Below, one piece after another: positions 25,436-35,242 of a stretch of DNA of 64,000 nucleotides. Below the pieces are notes generated by a model. That model had not been told where the DNA came from, did not search any database, and saw nothing but the letters and a program-made list of their open reading frames with translations. The stretch is from DATMRF01 sp035566435 (GTDB lineage Bacteria > Verrucomicrobiota > Verrucomicrobiia > Limisphaerales > UBA8199), in contig DATMRF010000060.1 in assembly GCA_035566435.1 (NCBI GenBank), forward strand, positions 1 through 64,000, read 5' to 3'. The first letter of the stretch is position 1; each line of letters opens with the position of its first letter. The translations under genes and the position numbers were made by a program.

Positions 25436-28400
25436 TCACTCAAACAGACCCTGGATTTCCTCCCACGTCAGGTTATCCGCCAGCGTCTCCTCGCCCCCGA
25501 GAGTGGCCTTGATGATGGCACGCTTCTTTTGCTGGAGCGCCAGAATCTTCTCCTCCACCGTGCCGCGCGCGATGAGCTTGTAGCTGGTCACCACGCGGGT
25601 CTGGCCGATGCGGTGGGCGCGATCGGTGGCCTGGTCCTCGACCGCCGGATTCCACCACGGGTCAAAGTGGACCACCGTGTCGGCGCCGGTGAGCGTCAGG
25701 CCCACCCCGCCGGCCTTGAGGCTGATGAGAAAGACGGAAATCTGCGCATTGCCCTGGAATTTCTCCACGACGGCGCCGCGATTCGTCGTCGAGCCATCGA
25801 GGTAGCAGAACTCGATGTTCTCCGCCGCGAGCTTGTCCTTAAGGAGTGCGAGCATCGTCGTAAACTGGCTGAAGACCAGCACGCGGTGACCGCCGTCCAT
25901 CGCCTCCTCCAGCAACTCGCCAAACATTGCCAGCTTGCCTGAGTTGTCGTCGGTGAACTCGGCGTTGTCCAGCTTGAGCAGCCGCAGGTCGCAGCAAATC
26001 TGGCGCAGGCGCAGCAGCGCGTTGAGCACGATCATCTTGCTTTTCGCCACGCCTTGCGCGCCAACGGCCTCCATGACTTCCTTGCGGCTGACGGCGAGCA
26101 CCTGCCGGTAAATCTCCGCCTGGTCTTCGGTGAGTTCGCAGAAGGACACTTGTTCGAGCTTCGCGGGCAAATCCTTGGCCACCTCGGTCTTGAGCCGGCG
26201 CAGGATGAAAGGCCGCAGCCGCCGGCCCAGCCGCGCCTGGACGGCCTCGTCCTTGTCGCGCGTGATGGGTTGCTCGTAACGCTCGCGAAAGTCCGCCGCC
26301 GAACCAAGGTAGCCGGGCATCAGGAAGTCAATAATGCTCCAGAGATCGAGCACCGAGTTTTCCATCGGCGTGCCCGTGAGCACAAGCCGGTGGCCGGTCT
26401 GGATGGCTTTCACCGCCTGCGCGTTCTGGGTCTGACGATTCTTAATGTGCTGGGCCTCGTCGAGCACGAGCGTGTCGAACTCCAACTCGCGATACCGCTC
26501 CGCGTCGCGCCGGATAAGCGCGTAACTGGTGACGATCAGGTCGCTCCCGGCAATGTCCTCAAAGTGTTCGTGACGGCCCGTGCCGTGCAGCGCCATGGCC
26601 TTCAGCCCGGGCGTGAACTTCTTCGCTTCCGCCAGCCAGTTGAAGACCAGCGAGGTTGGGCAGACGATGAGCACCGGGCCGGAGAGCTTGCGGTTCGTGT
26701 GGCAGGAGTGGATGAACGCCAGCGTCTGGAGGGTTTTGCCCAGGCCCATTTCGTCCGCCAGGATGCCCCCGAACTTATTATCGCGGAGGAACTGCAACCA
26801 CGCCACGCCCTGCCGTTGGTAGGGACGCAGCACCTCTTCGAGCGGACCCAGCGGCGGGCACGTGAGTTTCGCCTGGCCGCTTTGTTGTGCCGCGCGTTCG
26901 CGCCAGCCGGCTGCCGCCTGCACCTGCCAGCCGGGCTGCTGGCGCAACGTCGCGTCGAGAAAGCCCGCCTGCACATCGCTGAAGCGGTAGCCCTTGGCGT
27001 GTTGCTGCGGCGCGCAGTCGCGCAGCACCTCGGTGAATTCCTCCAGCGCGCCCGTGTCAATCAGCGCGATCCGGCCGTTCTTCAGCCGCGTCGTGCTGTT
27101 GCCGGACAGAATGAGGCGCTGAATGTCCGCCGGCGAAAATTTCTCGCCATCCGCCGACGCCAGCGACATCTCGACATCAAACCACCGCTCCCCGGAGGGC
27201 CGGATTTCAAAGCGCGGTTCGAGCCGTTCAAAAGTCTTTGTCGTGCTCTGCTGGAGGCGTTCGGCCAGCGAGACCTCCCATTCCTTCTGCCAGCGGGGGT
27301 AGTCGCGTGCGAAGAAACGCACCACCGCGCTCTCACCGTGCAAATTCCAGCGCCCCTGCGAGTCCGGACCCGTGAAGCCCGCACGGCGCATCCGCTCCGC
27401 CGCCGCGACCTCCGCCCCGAAATCGCGCGTTGAGTAACGCGTGGTGCACTTCGGGTCCGGCAGCCAGAGTGACTCGTCTTTCGCCGTCACGCCCAGCGTC
27501 ATGATACGCTGGCCGTAAGCGCACTGGAGCTGCGCTTGCAACTGGACCAGGCCGCCGTTGAGCGCGAGGATGAAGCGCGGAGACTGCGGCTCCAACGTGA
27601 ACTCATCAATGCCAAAATTCGCATCCACTTCGCTCTCGGCCTCCAGCACGACCAGTTCCTGGCTCAGGAACAACGGCACGCGCGACCGCGGCAATTTCAT
27701 CGGCCCGCGAAACAATTCCCGCCATGGCACCGGCAGACCGACTGGCTCAAGCGAATCTCCCCGAAAAGCCCACAGCGACTCCCCCGCAATCAGCGTCGGC
27801 GGCTGGAGGTTCGCGGGCAGGTTCAGGCGAATTTCCCCGGAGGTTTCAAGCGTAGCTTCCACCGGCACGCGCCACGCGGTCGCGCGCACCTCGATCGGTG
27901 GATTGCGCCCCAGCGCCACGCGCGGGTGACCGGCCAGCGCGTCGAGCAGTTGGGTCAATTCGCCGAGATTGAGCATCAAGCCGCCGGGCGTTTCGTTCCC
28001 AGCGAGTTCCTCGGCCTTGTCCAGCAGGCGCGTGTCTTCCGGCGACAACGCAAACGCCTGGTTCATTGCCAGCACGCTGAGTGGCACGCGCCTCCGGCTC
28101 CACTTGCCCTCGAAGGTGACCATCACCTTCCCGCGTTCGACGCCCGTCGCAAAGGTTGGCGGCAGAATGACGGAGATTTCCAGGCGCTCACCGTTGGCGG
28201 CGCGTTTGAGCTTTGGTCCAGGTTGCGGCTCCAGCTCGTGGGCGACTGGTCTTAGGCCCAGTCGCCCGGGTAGTGGCGTGGCGGTGTCGCTGTTCCGTGG
28301 CGACACCTTCGTGCTCACCAAATGGTGAAGCCCCACGGCGACCGAGTGCGCGCAGATGATGCCCGCCTCACGGGAGGCGCGGCAGGTGCAGAGGTTGTCT

Positions 28401-28594
28401 ATGTCCACCGGGCCCTTGATGACAAGGCCCGCCCGATACGACGACGTGCCTTCCTGCACGACGCCCTTGAGCAAAGGCGGCGTCCAGTTCGAGGACATGA
28501 CCTTGCCGCCCGCCAGTAAAGAGCGGGCGTTCTTGACCGCCTCCCAACCGGCGGCCTTCATGAAGAATGCATCCGTTAGTTCGGTGAAACTCAT
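25436..28594 (-). CDS. SWIM zinc-finger SNF2-family helicase
   Basis: A 1052-residue Swi2/Snf2-type ATPase. The N-terminus has a SWIM zinc finger (CTCRASREAGIICAHSV, C-x-C...C-x-H). After a long middle region come the helicase motifs: I in GILADEMGLGKT (near residue 610), II in LVLDEAQHIKN (near 710), III in VLTGTPMEN and VI in QATDRAHRIGQ (near 995). Such proteins remodel DNA-protein complexes or RNA polymerase (RapA-like). The start is the ATG at 28594. It stands alone on its strand. The protein is of typical length and looks intact. Confidence 0.92.
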   Translation of the reverse strand: MSFTELTDAFFMKAAGWEAVKNARSLLAGGKVMSSNWTPPLLKGVVQEGTSSYRAGLVIKGPVDIDNLCTCRASREAGIICAHSVAVGLHHLVSTKVSPRNSDTATPLPGRLGLRPVAHELEPQPGPKLKRAANGERLEISVILPPTFATGVERGKVMVTFEGKWSRRRVPLSVLAMNQAFALSPEDTRLLDKAEELAGNETPGGLMLNLGELTQLLDALAGHPRVALGRNPPIEVRATAWRVPVEATLETSGEIRLNLPANLQPPTLIAGESLWAFRGDSLEPVGLPVPWRELFRGPMKLPRSRVPLFLSQELVVLEAESEVDANFGIDEFTLEPQSPRFILALNGGLVQLQAQLQCAYGQRIMTLGVTAKDESLWLPDPKCTTRYSTRDFGAEVAAAERMRRAGFTGPDSQGRWNLHGESAVVRFFARDYPRWQKEWEVSLAERLQQSTTKTFERLEPRFEIRPSGERWFDVEMSLASADGEKFSPADIQRLILSGNSTTRLKNGRIALIDTGALEEFTEVLRDCAPQQHAKGYRFSDVQAGFLDATLRQQPGWQVQAAAGWRERAAQQSGQAKLTCPPLGPLEEVLRPYQRQGVAWLQFLRDNKFGGILADEMGLGKTLQTLAFIHSCHTNRKLSGPVLIVCPTSLVFNWLAEAKKFTPGLKAMALHGTGRHEHFEDIAGSDLIVTSYALIRRDAERYRELEFDTLVLDEAQHIKNRQTQNAQAVKAIQTGHRLVLTGTPMENSVLDLWSIIDFLMPGYLGSAADFRERYEQPITRDKDEAVQARLGRRLRPFILRRLKTEVAKDLPAKLEQVSFCELTEDQAEIYRQVLAVSRKEVMEAVGAQGVAKSKMIVLNALLRLRQICCDLRLLKLDNAEFTDDNSGKLAMFGELLEEAMDGGHRVLVFSQFTTMLALLKDKLAAENIEFCYLDGSTTNRGAVVEKFQGNAQISVFLISLKAGGVGLTLTGADTVVHFDPWWNPAVEDQATDRAHRIGQTRVVTSYKLIARGTVEEKILALQQKKRAIIKATLGGEETLADNLTWEEIQGLFE

Positions 28595-28900
28595 CCGCGC
28601 GATTGTGCCGGACTCCGTGCGTGCCTGGCAACGCCGTAGTCCTGCGCCCGCACGCGTTCGAAATGAGTCGTTTTATGAAACAGCGTTGCAGCTTAGCCGT
28701 GGCAAGTACCGAGCGGATTTCCGCATTCACTCGCCGGAATTGTTGAAGCTCCTGTTCAACACTCCGCGCCACAAAGAATTCAATCGAAAAGTCGCCCAGA
28801 TCACCACGTCGAAAGCGCAATAGACGCTTTGGCGGTTGCAAGATAAAATCCTTGTGCTTGGATGCGGGGTAGCCAAAAGTAAACTTTGAAGGATCAACGC

Positions 28901-30253
28901 ATGGTAACATCTCGCCCGAATCTTTTAAACCGGTTGGCGCAGCCGATCATGGAAACCTTCGGTTTAAGCCGGGCGCTCGCGCTCACCGTCGTGTCCCTGG
29001 TCAGCATGCTCCTCATCGTTGCCTTTTTCTGGTTCTTCTATTCCGCTCCGCCCCATACGATTATTCTTACCAGCGGCGCGCCCGGTAGCAGCTTCGAGAC
29101 AAATGCAGAAAATTACCGCGAGTTCCTTGCGCGCAAAGGTGTCACTCTGAAAATTCTTCCGTCTGAAGGTTCCCTCCAAAACCTGGAGCGGCTCAACGAC
29201 CCGTCCGTCAAAGTTGACGTCGGATTCGTTCAAGGCGGTATGACGAACGGCCCCGCGCGGATCAAACTCGTTTCGCTTGGGAGCATTTCCTACCAGCCGC
29301 TGCTGGTCTTTTATAGGGGTTCGAATTCGGTGGCGTTGCTTTCCGAATTCAAAGGCAAGCGGTTGGACATTGGGCCGGTGGGCAGTGGAACACGAGCCCT
29401 CGCATCGGTGCTGCTTGCACTCAATGGGATCGAATCCAGCGGCACGAACGTGTTCAGCGATCTGGAGGCCCTCGATCCCGCCAAGGCACTCCTGGACGGC
29501 ACGGTTGATGCCGTATTCCTGATGGGTGATTCCGCTTCACCGCAGCTAATGCGCCGTCTCCTGCTCACGCCAGGCGTCCAGCTTTTGAACTTCACACAGG
29601 CCGACGGCTATACCCGCCGCATCAGTTATCTTAACAAGCTCGAACTGCCGAAGGGCTCCCTCGATTTCGGCAAGGATATTCCGCCACACGATGTCTATAT
29701 TCTGGGCCCCACGGTGGAACTCCTCGTCCGGCCCAAGTTACACCCTGCGTTATGCGATTTGTTGATCGAAGCGGCGCAGGAGGTGCATGGGGGCGCTAGT
29801 TTACTGAAGCGCAAGGGCGAGTTCCCTGCCCCACTCGAACATGATTATCCGATTAGCACGGAAGCCAGCCGCTATTACAAGTCCGGCAAAAGCTTTTTCT
29901 ATCGTTTGTTGCCTTTTTCGCTAGCCAGCATCGTCAACCGTGTTTTGGTTGTGTTCGTGCCGTTGCTGGTCGTGCTAATCCCCGGCATGCGCGCCATTCC
30001 CATCCTCCTAGGGTGGCGGGTCAAGTTGCGCCTCTATCGACGGTACCGCGCTTTGCTTGCCGTCGAAAGGGAGTTGCTGGGGCCCTTGACTCAGCAACAG
30101 CGCGAGCAATTACTCGTCCGTTTGAGCGAAATCGAGCAGGCGGTGAACAACATGAAAGTGCCCGCCTCGTTTGCCGACCAGTTTTATGGTCTCCGCGGCG
30201 ACATCGGCTTCGTGCGCGAACGGTCGACTCGTTCAGGCTCATCTGTCCCTTGA
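28901..30253 (+). CDS. TAXI-type (TRAP) solute-binding protein with two membrane anchors
   Basis: The 450-residue product has an N-terminal membrane helix (about 26-48, ALALTVVSLVSMLLIVAFFW). A periplasmic TAXI-family binding domain follows, with ILTSGAPGSSFETNAENYREF and DIGPVGSGTRALASVLLALNG. A second membrane helix near 345-365 (NRVLVVFVPLLVVLIPGMRA) and a cytoplasmic coiled region (REQLLVRLSEIEQAVNNMK) close the protein. TAXI proteins normally deliver solute to a fused TRAP permease, but none is present here. The ATG at 28901 has GAAGGA upstream. An adaptation to sensing or tethering rather than transport is possible. Confidence 0.8.
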   Translation: MVTSRPNLLNRLAQPIMETFGLSRALALTVVSLVSMLLIVAFFWFFYSAPPHTIILTSGAPGSSFETNAENYREFLARKGVTLKILPSEGSLQNLERLNDPSVKVDVGFVQGGMTNGPARIKLVSLGSISYQPLLVFYRGSNSVALLSEFKGKRLDIGPVGSGTRALASVLLALNGIESSGTNVFSDLEALDPAKALLDGTVDAVFLMGDSASPQLMRRLLLTPGVQLLNFTQADGYTRRISYLNKLELPKGSLDFGKDIPPHDVYILGPTVELLVRPKLHPALCDLLIEAAQEVHGGASLLKRKGEFPAPLEHDYPISTEASRYYKSGKSFFYRLLPFSLASIVNRVLVVFVPLLVVLIPGMRAIPILLGWRVKLRLYRRYRALLAVERELLGPLTQQQREQLLVRLSEIEQAVNNMKVPASFADQFYGLRGDIGFVRERSTRSGSSVP

Positions 30254-30426
30254 TCGAGCTGCTCCATAAAGGAAGCGCCGGAACTTGTCCTCGGTATCCT
30301 CCGCGCCCTGGGCCGCAAGCCTCTCCCGTTCTTTGTGGCGGCGAGAAGATGGCCGTCGTGGGCTGCGCCGTGCAGCCGGGGCGGTGGGCAGTTCGACGAC
30401 GGCATGGCTGATGCTGCGTTTGAAGC

Positions 30427-30702
30427 ATGGGTAAGCAACCGGAAAGTCCGCTCCAGACAGCTGTCCGATGGGGAAGGCCTATTGTTGCCTTGGCCCATCC
30501 CACCCTGGTTTACGACCTCCTATTGGGCATCGCGAGTCGGCTTGCACCGCAAGGTAAATCGCGCCGCAGGATGGCCAGGAAGCTCAACTGCGATACCTCG
30601 ATAGTGCCCGACATCCTCATCTGCCAAGCCTCAATTTATGCGCTGGTGGGGCTGATTGTCCTGTTGTGCTTGCGGGGTCTGATTGTGATCTTCGGCGATT
30701 GA
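30427..30702 (+). CDS. Small membrane protein
   Basis: A 91-residue frame with a basic middle and one strong C-terminal membrane helix (ILICQASIYALVGLIVLLCL). Its TGA stop touches the ATG of the next gene (TGAATG), which suggests translational coupling and supports both as real genes. No Shine-Dalgarno site or family was recognised. Confidence 0.4.
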   Translation: MGKQPESPLQTAVRWGRPIVALAHPTLVYDLLLGIASRLAPQGKSRRRMARKLNCDTSIVPDILICQASIYALVGLIVLLCLRGLIVIFGD

Positions 30703-31119
30703 ATGGGAAACTCACGGAACACGACCACTTCGGCGCTCACGACTCTCGTGACCCGAGCGATGGCGGGCCGAGTTGGGTTAGCTTTTCTCGGTATGCTTAG
30801 CATCAGCAGATGCGTCATTCCCCTAGGGAGCAAAGTTACGGCTGGGCATAGGTACTGCGCAGATGAACTCGCGTTTCTCGACCTGCGCGGTACGACTCGC
30901 GACGAGGTCATCGCCTCTCTGGGACCGCCCCTGCTCGAATCGCAGGACACACAGACCCTTGTCTATGAGTGGGAGCAAACCTCACGCTGGCGGTTTGTTC
31001 CACCAGATCACATCGGAGAAGTGCCATTGGGAACTCACCCCTCGGTGCTGCATGGGAGTCCGCAGCAGTGGGGGTTGTTTTTTGCATACGATGCCCGGGG
31101 AGTTGTTTTCGCCCACTAG
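30703..31119 (+). CDS. Putative exported BamE/SmpA-like protein
   Basis: The 138-residue protein has a basic N-terminus, a hydrophobic stretch (AGRVGLAFLGMLSISRC) and then a small globular domain. FLDLRGTTRDEVIASLGPPL resembles the BamE/SmpA-type small alpha-beta fold (G-x-T-x-x-x-V-x-x-x-L-G-x-P). The Cys after the hydrophobic stretch could be a lipidation site, but the residue before it is Arg, so the lipobox is poor. It directly follows the small membrane protein. Confidence 0.5.
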   Translation: MGNSRNTTTSALTTLVTRAMAGRVGLAFLGMLSISRCVIPLGSKVTAGHRYCADELAFLDLRGTTRDEVIASLGPPLLESQDTQTLVYEWEQTSRWRFVPPDHIGEVPLGTHPSVLHGSPQQWGLFFAYDARGVVFAH

Positions 31120-31424
31120 GTTCGAACGCTCGGCACACGGACACTGAATGAGGCGTGCTCAGACTGGTATCGGAGCAGGAACGTGCGTGGCGATCCGGGG
31201 GGAATAATTCATTTTGAACCTGGCGGAGCTTCGCAGGACGATGAGGATGCTGCTGGCTCTCAGTGTTGAATCAACTCCAGGAGATTGCGCACCAGGTGCT
31301 GTTCTTCTGGCATGCTGGCCGGATTCTGCCAGCACCGTGTTACGAACGCAACGATGCCATCAAGCTGGGTTGACAGCCGATAGCTAAAAGGAAAGCCAGC
31401 CACGTGGCAGGCTTCCTTTGGTTT
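31120..31424. other. Intergenic region with terminator-like hairpin
   Basis: No gene is seen in these 305 bp. Near the right end (31386-31420) an imperfect hairpin, AAAGGAAAGCC / GGCTTCCTTT, lies just beyond the 3' end of the minus-strand pseudogene and is followed on that strand by TTTT. It is probably that gene's former terminator. Confidence 0.45.
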
Positions 31425-32074
31425 CTACGCCGGCTGCAGCTCAAAAGGGCATGCCATCTTCTCCATGCCCGCGACAATGCTGTCCCACCATTGGGGCAAC
31501 CGCTGCACCTCGGTCACAATGTCCGCGCCCAAATGCTCGATCGCCAGCTGTGCCAGACGCATTTTGTCGGTTTGCAGGCTCGACCGGCTGCGCTTTAACT
31601 TCGGCACCAGGGTTGGTAACTCCTCGCCTTCGACCGGGCACAGGAGGACTTCCCGGGCGGGAGCATCAAGTGCATCAACCAATGGTTTCCAATCCAACCG
31701 CTTCGCTGCCTCCGCGGCGGGATCTGCGCTGCGTGCTGCCAGGACGTCGTGTAAGCACAAGTCCTCGCTGTCTGCGTCGCCAGCGACCGGTTCAGCGACA
31801 CCACTCGAGAGCGTGCCGCTATCTGTGTGCCCGGGGACATGACGTCGGTGTTGCTATGGCCGGTGCTGCGCCTGCCCTGCCGCAGAAGCCTCGTGGCGTA
31901 ATAATTGACGTTGCCGGCGCTGACTTTCTTGCCCCGGGCCTCCGCGCTGGCCAACAGAGCGGCGGCGAGGGCGATGCCCTCCGCCTCCAATTCACCAACG
32001 TCGTCGGCGCCGACCTGGGGTACTGAATTGGCGACGGAGCGACGAATGCGCGGGGCTATCTCCTCAACCAACAT
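31425..32074 (-). pseudogene. Frameshifted hypothetical gene
   Basis: The first frame (MLVEEIAPRIRRSVANSVPQ ... SLNRSLA) and a second frame (DADSEDLCLHDVLAARSADP ... MACPFELQPA) join at about 31780 into one protein of about 215 residues. It is Ala/Leu/Arg-rich and helical. The C-terminal part (REVLLCPVEGEELPTLVPKL then SLQTDKMRLAQLAIEHLG) recalls the region-4-like helix-turn-helix of sigma-type proteins. This resemblance is weak. One base change disrupts the frame, so it is a recent pseudogene or a sequencing error. A terminator-like hairpin follows. Confidence 0.55.
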
Positions 32075-32131
32075 TTCTCCAGCTTTTGGACTCAGACGTG
32101 GGTGTTTTGCTCCGTGCGGATTTGTACAAGC

Positions 32132-32166
32132 AAAAAGCCCCTTCCCGGAGCGGGGAAGGGGCTTTA
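32132..32166. terminator. Strong bidirectional terminator-like hairpin
   Basis: Stem AAAGCCCCTTCCC / GGGAAGGGGCTTT (13 bp) with a short GC-rich loop. The A/T tract is longer on the minus strand (CTTTTTG). It separates the frameshifted gene at 31425-32074 from the membrane protein gene. Confidence 0.7.
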
Positions 32167-32458
32167 AGGTTGACCGGGAATCGAGCCGTCCCGAGGGGGC
32201 GGCCGGCTGCGGTCAAAGCTGCAATTTAGAGGGCTGGAGGATCAGGGGTGGGCCCGGATTTGGAAAACGAAGAAGGAACCGGACCTCGGGCAAAGGCTTA
32301 TAACGCAGCCCCGGGGATTCATTGCGGCCGCCACCGGCACCCGGGTGGTTGCGGTCCGCGGTTGAAGGCTGCTATTCACAATGCTGAACTCCGCAACGCG
32401 GACGGGTAAGGGTGCAAAGTTGTTTGATCCTGCGCTGGCGCTATGAGCATAGTCCGGC

Positions 32459-33796
32459 ATGCGCACTAAGTCCCAGGGTGATCTGACCGATGACCTCATT
32501 TTGCCCACTCTGCTCTTTGCTGTGTTGGGCGGGATGACCTGGGCGGTACGAGGCTGTTCGGGTTTCGGTGCGATGAATGGATGCATTTTCGCCGGAGTAA
32601 CGTGGGGCACCGCGTGGTGGTTTATCGCCCGGGAGCCGGGCAAAGCCCAGGCGCGTCCGTACAGCTCGGGCTGGATCATACTCGCGCTGACAGTCGGCAT
32701 TGGCATTGCCGGAAACAGGGGTTGGATGCAGTGGCCCAGCTTCTTTGAAGGGCACTTGCAGACAAATACGCTGGCGGGGAGGTTTGTCTCGATACCGAGG
32801 TGGTATGGGTTTTTGTGGCTTTTCATTGCCGGCGTGCCTTGGGCCGGGCTGGGCGTGTGCCTGCTGGCATGGTGCGCAGATCATCGGCCGACCACAGCAC
32901 GGCAGTGGTGTCTGCGTCTTGGCTGCGGAGTGGTCGCGGCCTGGCTGGCAAAACTGATGTTCGACAGCTTCCCGCAAGTGTTCCTGCCGCTCTACAGCAG
33001 CATGCAGTCGCAGTACGCGGACCTGCAGGCCAACCCCAACTTGCGAAGGCTGATCCATGACAACCGGGCCGCGATCACGCACCTGGGGTTATATCTTGGA
33101 TTATTAGGCTTCGAAGCCGCTCGGAGGCATTGGCAAAACGTGACGCTGATTTCAACGGTCGGTCTGCTGAACGGCTTGGGGTGGGCGCTTTGCCAGAACT
33201 GGCGCTGGGCTTCCGGGTTATGGCCGAATGCAAATTTCAATTGGTGGCGCTGCTGGGAATCTTGTGGGGGAATCAGCATCGGGATCGCCTACGGGGTGGC
33301 TTATTACCTGGTAAACCGCCGTGCGAGTGCAGAGAGCCCGGTCGTGGCTTTGCACCGAAGACCGAACCTGGAGCGTTTTGGGGCGTATCTGGGCCTGCTG
33401 CTCGGACTGGGGTTATCGATCAAAAACGGCCTGAAGGGCTGGGCCAACATTTACCTTGGCAATGAGGTGTACTGGAACGAGGTGTTGTGGCGCGTAATCG
33501 GGCCGCTGATGTTGGTTTGCCTCGTTGCGCTCGTGATTTGGAGCCGGCGGCGCCCGGTCCCGGCAGATTTCGATGGGGACATTTTTTCCAACGCTTACAA
33601 GCTTATGTGGGTGGTTCTGATTGTGCAGAACGTTATCGCACAACTGGTGACCGGTCCGCACTCTTCGTGGAACGAGACAGCGTTCAGCATCTATTACCTG
33701 CTCCTGTTCGTCATTTCAGCAGTAATTGTGCACCATTTCCACTGCCTGAAGGGCACTCCTCGCCCCCAAATCAGTCACCCCTTAATTGGTTCTTGA
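32459..33796 (+). CDS. Multi-pass membrane protein, unknown function
   Basis: A 445-residue protein with about ten to eleven hydrophobic segments and many Trp and Gly residues (for example LLFAVLGGMTWAVRGCSGFG near 18-37, and LLLFVISAVIVHHF near the C-terminus). The motif GGMTWAVRGCSGFG resembles a conserved opening of large hypothetical membrane proteins in planctomycetes and verrucomicrobia (recalled, not searched). No transporter motif is recognised. The downstream remnant is of an arylsulfatase/phosphatase-like gene. Confidence 0.7.
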   Translation: MRTKSQGDLTDDLILPTLLFAVLGGMTWAVRGCSGFGAMNGCIFAGVTWGTAWWFIAREPGKAQARPYSSGWIILALTVGIGIAGNRGWMQWPSFFEGHLQTNTLAGRFVSIPRWYGFLWLFIAGVPWAGLGVCLLAWCADHRPTTARQWCLRLGCGVVAAWLAKLMFDSFPQVFLPLYSSMQSQYADLQANPNLRRLIHDNRAAITHLGLYLGLLGFEAARRHWQNVTLISTVGLLNGLGWALCQNWRWASGLWPNANFNWWRCWESCGGISIGIAYGVAYYLVNRRASAESPVVALHRRPNLERFGAYLGLLLGLGLSIKNGLKGWANIYLGNEVYWNEVLWRVIGPLMLVCLVALVIWSRRRPVPADFDGDIFSNAYKLMWVVLIVQNVIAQLVTGPHSSWNETAFSIYYLLLFVISAVIVHHFHCLKGTPRPQISHPLIGS

Positions 33797-33907
33797 GGAC
33801 GTGGTTTGCAGTTATCGATGGGCGCGGCACGCCGCTGAGCCTGCGGTCTGTGGCACGGGAGTTAGCGACATCGGGATCGATAGGACGGTCCGCTGGCTTG
33901 GAATGAC

Positions 33908-34362
33908 TTCGGCTGGCCAGCTCGAGAACGGATGACACGGGCCATCGTTACGGTTGGGGCTCACCGCAACAGCGGGCAGCCTTCGCGGACGTGGGCGCCG
34001 TTCTGGAGAAAGTGATCAAGGCGGTCGAGACAGCCGGGATCCTCCCGGACAGCGTGATCATTGTCACGGCCGACCACGGCGGACATAAGAAGACGCACGG
34101 CAGCAAGCTGCCGGGCGATATGAACATTCCATGGGTGGTTTGGGGCAAAGGCGTGAAGCAGAATTACGAGATCTTGTCACCGGTGACTACTTACGATACC
34201 GCGGCGACTGCGCTTTGGCTCCCGGGTGTCCCTCGTCCCGACTCGTTTGACGGCCGGCCAGTCACCAGCGCCTTTAACGAACTGGACACTACCGCGACGG
34301 CCCAAAATTGCACACCCGCACTCGGCCGTCACGCTTCGATAGTCGGAGTTGACTGCGCGTGA
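33908..34362 (+). pseudogene. C-terminal remnant of an alkaline phosphatase/nucleotide pyrophosphatase-superfamily gene
   Basis: The frame contains DDTGHRYGWGSPQQRAAFAD, AGILPDSVIIVTADHGGHKK and GDMNIPWVVWGKGVK, with the metal-binding DHGGH of the alkaline phosphatase superfamily (AP/NPP/sulfatase type). The N-terminal part with the nucleophile and the other metal sites is missing, because the frame is closed by TGA before 33908. The tail after about residue 100 looks foreign. Confidence 0.65.
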
Positions 34363-35242
34363 GCTGGTAATTCCAAGGTCGGCGAGGTCGCCCCCAAAAA
34401 CAGCAAGACAGGCGGAGAGTGAAGGTCCTGCCTACAATACCGCACGAAACGGGTCTCTCCAGCCGCAGTCCGAAGGCAAAATCCGATGGATTGCGCTGCC
34501 TGCCAAAAGAACGTAACGCGATTGTAACCTGAGGCACGTTGAGCACGCTTGTCCTCTGTGGGAGAATGCATTGCTCAAAAGGCGTTATGCAACCCCTCGT
34601 TCACGAGCATAAAAGCGGGCAAGGCATTGACCAAACCGATCCGTGGACGGATGCGGTAGAAGGGAAGCGGGCCTTTTCCAACGGGCACCAGGCTTACGGT
34701 GTGATTTCTGGGCGTTCAGATGCGCAAATCATTGAGGGCTCTCGCGGCTGTGGGACAGGGCAACGGTCGAGACGGGTGATCCGAAAGTGCGAACCGCCCA
34801 CCATCATTGAAGCCCATGTCGAGCTAGGACTCCATTTCAACCTGTTCGTTCGTGGTCAAGGAGGAGGTCTAACCTGGGAGAAAGGTACGCCGCTAGCACA
34901 CGTGAACCCCCACACTTGGATTTGGGCGCAGGCTCGCCTCCATGGGAGGGTCGTCTTTCAATTGCTGCTGGACGATCTGGTTTGGGCAAGAGGGCCGAAT
35001 CGTGTGCTGGAAGCCGGCAGACGAATCGAGGTAGCGCCTGATTTTGAGTGGCCCGATATTCCGAGGACGTGTTGAGGGAGTGGAGGGCGAGACCGAGAGG
35101 CGCTGGAACAACGTCGCCGACGCCTCCAGCAGCGACAGCTACGACACCGCCTGGCGTCCGTTGCAACAATTCGGGCTGCCAAATCAATGAGACCAGACCG
35201 TGGATTGGGCGCCCCGGGCCGGAGGCCAGTGGCCGAAGCTTT
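34363..35242. other. 880-bp region without a supported gene
   Basis: Frames exist on both strands (34539-35075 plus, 34837-35280 minus), but none has protein-like composition, a ribosome-binding site or a recognisable domain. The region separates the phosphatase remnant from the envelope gene run and probably holds decayed sequence. No tandem repeat or RNA was recognised. Confidence 0.4.

Noticed and set aside
32166..32215. Possible tRNA-like sequence (TTGACCGGGAATCGAG) after the terminator
   Set aside because: No acceptor stem, anticodon arm or CCA-compatible fold could be drawn.
34539..35075. Plus-strand frame of 178 codons
   Set aside because: Composition is not protein-like, no domain is visible, and a minus-strand frame overlaps it. 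It is treated as part of a non-coding or decayed region.
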